From Streptomyces sp. NRRL S-337 (lineage in GTDB: Bacteria > Actinomycetota > Actinomycetes > Streptomycetales > Streptomycetaceae), in contig NZ_JOIX01000014.1 of NCBI RefSeq assembly GCF_000720175.1, forward strand, positions 62,001-126,000: a DNA stretch of 64,000 nucleotides, written 5' to 3'. A model generated the notes under the pieces. The model was not told the origin of the DNA. It worked only from the letters and a program-made list of their open reading frames with translations, and did not search any database. Each line of letters begins with the position of its first letter. The first letter of the stretch is position 1. A program made the translations under genes and the position numbers. Shown piece by piece: positions 60,787 through 64,000 of this stretch.

Positions 60787-62289
60787 ATGAGTCCTCCGTC
60801 AGCCCTGCTCCGTGACCCCGCCCCCGACTGCGACGGCTCCGCCCGGCTTTCGTCGTTGCCGCTGGTCGCGGTGTGTCTGGGGTACTTCATGGTCATTCTG
60901 GACGTCACCGTCGGCACCGTGGCCCTGCCGGTCATCGGGGCCCGGCTGCACGCCGGGGTCACCGGCCTGCAGTGGGTGGTGGACGGTTACACCCTGGTGT
61001 TCGCCGGTCTGCTGCTGTTCTGCGGCGGCCTGGGCGACCGGCTGGGCGGGAAGTCCGTGTTCCTGGGCGGTCTGCTGGTGTTCACCCTCGCCTCGGCCGG
61101 CTGCGCGCTGGCCCCGACGACGGCGGTGCTGGTCCTCGCCCGCCTGGTGCAGGGCCTGGGCGCGGCTCTGTTGGTGCCGTCCTCGCTGGCGCTGCTGCGG
61201 ACGGCGTACCCGGGCCGGGCGGCCCGGGCCCGGGCGTTCGGCGTGTGGGGCACGGTCGCCGGCCTGGCCGCGGGGGCCGGCCCGGTGCTGGGCGGGGTAC
61301 TCGTCGCGGGGCTCGGCTGGCGGTCGGTGTTCTTCCTGAACCTGCCGGTGGGCCTGGCCGCGCTGCTGCTGACCGTACGGTACGTGCCGCGGCCCCCGGC
61401 GGACCGGTCGCGGCCGGGGCTGGACCTCCCGGCCCAGCTGGCGGCGGCGGTGTGCCTGGGCGGGCCGGCCGCCGGCTGCATCGAGGCCGGGGCGCTGGGC
61501 CCGGGCCATCCGGTGGTCCTCGGAGGGTTCGCGGCCGGCGCCGCGGGTCTGGTGGCGTTCCTGGTGCTGGAGCGGCGCTCGCCGGCGCCGATGCTGCCGC
61601 TCACGCTCTTCCGCACGCCCGCCTTCTCCGCCTCCGCGGTCATCGGCGTACTGCTCAACGCCGGTTTCTACGGGCTGCTGTTCCTGGCCCCGCTGTACTT
61701 CCAACAGCTGCACCACTACAGCGCACTGCGGACGGGGGCTGCGCTGCTGCCCGCCGTGGGCGTGGTGGCGGCCGGTTCGGCGCTCGCCGGGCGGCTGACC
61801 GCCCGTACGGGCCCGCGGCTGCCCATGGTGGGGGGCCTGCTGGTGGGCGCGGCCGGACTGGCCGGCTGGCTGGCCGCGGGGCCGGGCACGCCGTACGCGG
61901 TGCTGGTGGCGCCGATGGCGGCCGCCGGGTTCGGCACCGCGCTGACCATGCCGGCCGCCACCGCGGCGGTGATGGAGGCCGCGCCGGGCGAGCGGAGCGG
62001 CGCCGCGGCCGCGGTGTTCAACGCCGCCCGCCAGACCGGCAGCGCACTCGGCGTGGCGCTGTTTGGCACGCTGGTCGCCGGCGGCCTGGTGACCGGCCTG
62101 CACACCTCGGTGGTCATCGGCGCCGCGGGGTTCCTCGTCGCGGCCGCGCTCGCCGCGCGCTGGATTCCGGGCATCAACCGGCGGGAGCGGGTAGGAAGGA
62201 AGACGGGAACAGAGGAGCGGTGCACGGGGGGATCCGTCCGTGGCCGGCGCACGAGGCAAGGAGAAGCCGATGACACTGCCATGGCGTGA
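60787..62289 (+). CDS. MFS transporter of the DHA2 type
   Basis: A 500-residue exporter with about 14 helices. Helix 1 is SSLPLVAVCLGYFMVILDVT with VGTVALPVI, the motif-A loop is GGLGDRLGGKSVF, and motif C is visible in GPVLGGVLVAGLG. The proline/alanine-rich inner loops are short. Substrate unknown. It is divergent from the ArsR gene. The last 30 codons, encoding an Arg-rich tail, overlap the start of the small gene at 62270. Confidence 0.88.
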   Translation: MSPPSALLRDPAPDCDGSARLSSLPLVAVCLGYFMVILDVTVGTVALPVIGARLHAGVTGLQWVVDGYTLVFAGLLLFCGGLGDRLGGKSVFLGGLLVFTLASAGCALAPTTAVLVLARLVQGLGAALLVPSSLALLRTAYPGRAARARAFGVWGTVAGLAAGAGPVLGGVLVAGLGWRSVFFLNLPVGLAALLLTVRYVPRPPADRSRPGLDLPAQLAAAVCLGGPAAGCIEAGALGPGHPVVLGGFAAGAAGLVAFLVLERRSPAPMLPLTLFRTPAFSASAVIGVLLNAGFYGLLFLAPLYFQQLHHYSALRTGAALLPAVGVVAAGSALAGRLTARTGPRLPMVGGLLVGAAGLAGWLAAGPGTPYAVLVAPMAAAGFGTALTMPAATAAVMEAAPGERSGAAAAVFNAARQTGSALGVALFGTLVAGGLVTGLHTSVVIGAAGFLVAAALAARWIPGINRRERVGRKTGTEERCTGGSVRGRRTRQGEADDTAMA

Positions 62290-62524
62290 GGACGAGAGCT
62301 GGCGCCGCCGCTACCCGCAGCCGGGCCCCGACTGGACGCAGGGCATGCCGCAGGGTCCGGCGGAGCCGCTGACGCCCATGGGACGGATCGACCAGTACGG
62401 CAGGATGGGCAGCGCGCTGCGCGGCAGCTATGTCGCGCCCTGGCAGCGCAAGGTGATCCTCGGCTTCGTCCTCGGCGCCATCGTGGTCACGGCGGTGGCC
62501 CTGCTGCTGGCCTTCTTCGGCTGA
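62270..62524 (+). CDS. small single-pass membrane protein
   Basis: An 84-residue protein with a polar Trp/Pro/Arg-rich N-terminus (LPWREDESWRRRYPQPGPDW) and one C-terminal membrane helix (VILGFVLGAIVVTAVALLLA). aaggagaag just before ATG 62270 fixes the start. It overlaps the tail of the MFS gene by 20 bp, so both are coupled. No family recognised. Confidence 0.7.
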   Translation: MTLPWREDESWRRRYPQPGPDWTQGMPQGPAEPLTPMGRIDQYGRMGSALRGSYVAPWQRKVILGFVLGAIVVTAVALLLAFFG

Positions 62525-62546
62525 CGAGGCACGGCCCGGTCACAGC

Positions 62547-62930
62547 TCAGGCACACGTCCAGCAGCCCGACCAGCAGGCGGAACGGTACGGGTGGTGCCC
62601 CGGTGCGTGCCGGCGGTCGGCCGGGCGCTCTTCCTCTGCCGGCTCCTGACCGTCGACGAGGGCCCGCAGTCCGGCGAGCCGGGCGGTCAGCACGACGGTG
62701 AGCGCGGCGAGTTCCTCGGGCTCGGCATGCCCCCGTTCGATGCGGAAGGTCAGGCCCGGCGGTGCTTCCTCCGGCGGGCCCTGCTCGTCGAGGGGCTGCG
62801 CGCCGAGCACCGTGACCAGGTCCAGCGGAATGCTGCCGGAGTCGTCCGGCCGCGGCCGGCCGTTCGCTGTCCGCGCGCCGGCCGGCGGGCTCTCGGCGGT
62901 CTGGGTGCTCTCGTCGGTGAAGGCGTTCAT
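62547..62930 (-). CDS. acyl-CoA carboxylase epsilon subunit-like protein
   Basis: A 127-residue protein. The segment LTFRIERGHAEPEELAALTV, then VLTARLAGL is the strand/helix pattern of the small AccE/PccE epsilon subunits of actinobacterial acyl-CoA carboxylases. Here it is preceded by about 65 mostly disordered residues and ends in a Cys/Trp-rich tail (YRSACWSGCWTCA). No carboxylase alpha or beta subunit gene is in the window, so it may have another partner. Confidence 0.62.
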   Translation of the reverse strand: MNAFTDESTQTAESPPAGARTANGRPRPDDSGSIPLDLVTVLGAQPLDEQGPPEEAPPGLTFRIERGHAEPEELAALTVVLTARLAGLRALVDGQEPAEEERPADRRHAPGHHPYRSACWSGCWTCA

Positions 62931-63249
62931 GTGCGGGGGTTCCTGGAGTCGGGGACGGGGCGCGGCCGGTGCCCGCCCGCCGCGTGGGGCGGCCCTGCCG
63001 GGTGCCGCGGCGGCCCCGGCCCGTGCCGTGTTCGGGCAGGTCACACGGGCGACGCTAAGAGCGCCCCGGCGCCCCCGCGCGCGGGGCGGCGGTCGGCTGC
63101 GCCGTTCGGGCGACCGGGCGGGGGCCCAGGCGTGATATCCGGCGCCGAGGCCGTGTTGGTCCCGGCGGGCGCGCCCCGGGCGGCGAGCATCACGCACAGG
63201 TATGTGCAGGCAAGGGGTGCCGGATGACGCAGTCAGGATGGGCGGGACG
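62931..63249. other. intergenic region upstream of the peroxidase
   Basis: A 319-bp stretch of very high G+C content without a supported gene. The divergent promoters of the AccE-like gene and the peroxidase gene must lie here, but I see no clear operator or hairpin. Confidence 0.4.
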
Positions 63250-64000
63250 ATGAGATGTGATCAGGCCGGAGACGGGCGCGCCGCGGCGCGGGGCGACGGG
63301 CGACGGGAATTCCTCAGATGTGCGGCCGGCGTCGCGGGGGTGGCGGCCGCCGGGGGCCTCGGCGGCGAGGCGGTCGCCGCGGACCGGCCGGCGGCCGGGC
63401 GGCGGGACGGCCGCGAGGACCTGCCCGACCGCGTGCCGTTCCACGGCCACCACCAGGCCGGTGTGCTGACGCCGCAGCAGCTCTTCGCGGGTTTCGTCGG
63501 ATTCGACGTGCTGGCCGAGAACCGGGACGGTCTGGTGGAGCTGTTCCAGAAGCTCACCCACCGCTCCCGGGTCCTGACGGGCGGGGTGAAGCCGCGCGAC
63601 GAGCGGGTGTCGTCGGAGCGCCCGACGCCGGACTCGCTCACCATCACGCTCGGCGTGGGCGCCTCGCTGTTCGACGACCGTTACGGGTTGTCCGGGCACA
63701 AGCCGCGCCACCTGAAGGCGATGCCGGCGTTCCCCGACGACCGGCTGGAGCCGTCCCGCTGCCACGGCGACCTCTCCCTGCAGATCTGCGGCGAGCACCC
63801 GGACGCCATCGTGCACGTACTGCGCGACCTGGCGCGGGAGACGGACGGCCTGCTGCGGCCACGCTGGCGGACGGACGCCTTCCTCAACCCGTCCCGGCCG
63901 TCCGGAGCACGGCGCAACCTGCTGGGCTTCAAGGACGGCATCGTCAACCCGGAGACCGAATCGGCCCGCGAGATGGACCGGCTGATGTGGGTGACACCGC
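63250..64000 (+). CDS. Tat-exported DyP-type peroxidase, N-terminal part
   Basis: The gene runs off the window; about 250 codons are seen. The start MRCDQAGDGRAAARGDGRRE and the RREFLRCAAGVAGVAAAGGL segment form a twin-arginine signal. The mature protein opens with PFHGHHQAGVLTPQQ, as in EfeB-type DyP peroxidases, then TITLGVGASLFDDRYGL, DLSLQICGEHPDAIVHVLRD and NLLGFKDGIVNP, the DyP GxxDG motif with the catalytic Asp. The proximal heme His is beyond the window. Deferrochelatase (EfeB) or another DyP role is likely. Confidence 0.9.
   Translation, partial: MRCDQAGDGRAAARGDGRREFLRCAAGVAGVAAAGGLGGEAVAADRPAAGRRDGREDLPDRVPFHGHHQAGVLTPQQLFAGFVGFDVLAENRDGLVELFQKLTHRSRVLTGGVKPRDERVSSERPTPDSLTITLGVGASLFDDRYGLSGHKPRHLKAMPAFPDDRLEPSRCHGDLSLQICGEHPDAIVHVLRDLARETDGLLRPRWRTDAFLNPSRPSGARRNLLGFKDGIVNPETESAREMDRLMWVTP

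Noticed and set aside
1..64000. Biosynthetic gene cluster, prophage, integrative element or CRISPR in the window
   Set aside because: No PKS/NRPS/terpene core enzyme, no integrase, transposase or phage structural gene and no regularly spaced repeat was seen. P450 and oxygenase genes alone do not define a cluster.

Overview
The window looks like Streptomyces or a close streptomycete chromosome. Base composition is very G+C-rich throughout, GTG starts are common, and the gene content is typical of the group: MocR/YczE, Rpf-LysM, several SpoIIE-type PP2C phosphatases, mycothiol-dependent maleylpyruvate isomerase-like DinB proteins, DUF6578, and Pol-LigD/LigC end joining. No tRNA, rRNA, CRISPR array, transposase or integrase was seen. 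About 60 protein genes are supported; two are cut by the window edges.

Layout. 1-5 kb: tail of an alpha/beta hydrolase, a MocR regulator divergent from a YczE membrane protein, RNase H, DoxX and a methyltransferase. 5-9.5 kb: an SRPBCC/hydrolase operon divergent from TetR across a perfect 18-bp palindrome, a secreted beta-rich protein of unknown role, and cupin/AraC. 9.6-12.8 kb: a PfkB sugar kinase followed by a HAD-GT20 fusion with the architecture of glucosylglycerol-phosphate synthase/phosphatase. 12.9-20 kb: cell-wall genes (permuted NlpC/P60, L,D-transpeptidase, Rpf-LysM) interspersed with DinB, phosphodiesterase, SDR, a truncated sigma-like protein and CBS. 20-28.7 kb: M3 peptidase, a LysR divergon, a zinc-ribbon SDR, and a MarR-controlled DHA2 exporter with an unusual C-terminal tail. 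28.8-31.6 kb: PASTA and DMT proteins, a decayed ferredoxin/ABC-binding-protein locus, and a flavodoxin.

From 31.6 to 58 kb there are five SpoIIE-family phosphatases with different sensory parts (membrane; Cache-PAS-GAF-HATPase; PAS-GAF; PAS; none but coupled to a separate MASE1 protein). Two of them are each followed, on the same strand, by a small secreted His-rich protein. Between them lie an M4 protease, MFS, P450, an IPNS-like oxygenase, a MarR divergon, two APC permeases, an acyl-CoA ligase behind a 12-5-12 operator, and a divergent end-joining polymerase and ligase pair. 58-64 kb ends with an ArsR/MFS divergon, an AccE-like protein and the start of a Tat-exported DyP peroxidase.

The observations I find most interesting are the repeated phosphatase plus His-rich secreted protein arrangement, the split MASE1/phosphatase unit, the exporter whose Ig-like repeats fall on the predicted cytoplasmic side, the PfkB/HAD-GT20 pair, the zinc-ribbon SDR lacking the catalytic Tyr, and the decayed ferredoxin/ABC locus. 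None of these was checked by database search.
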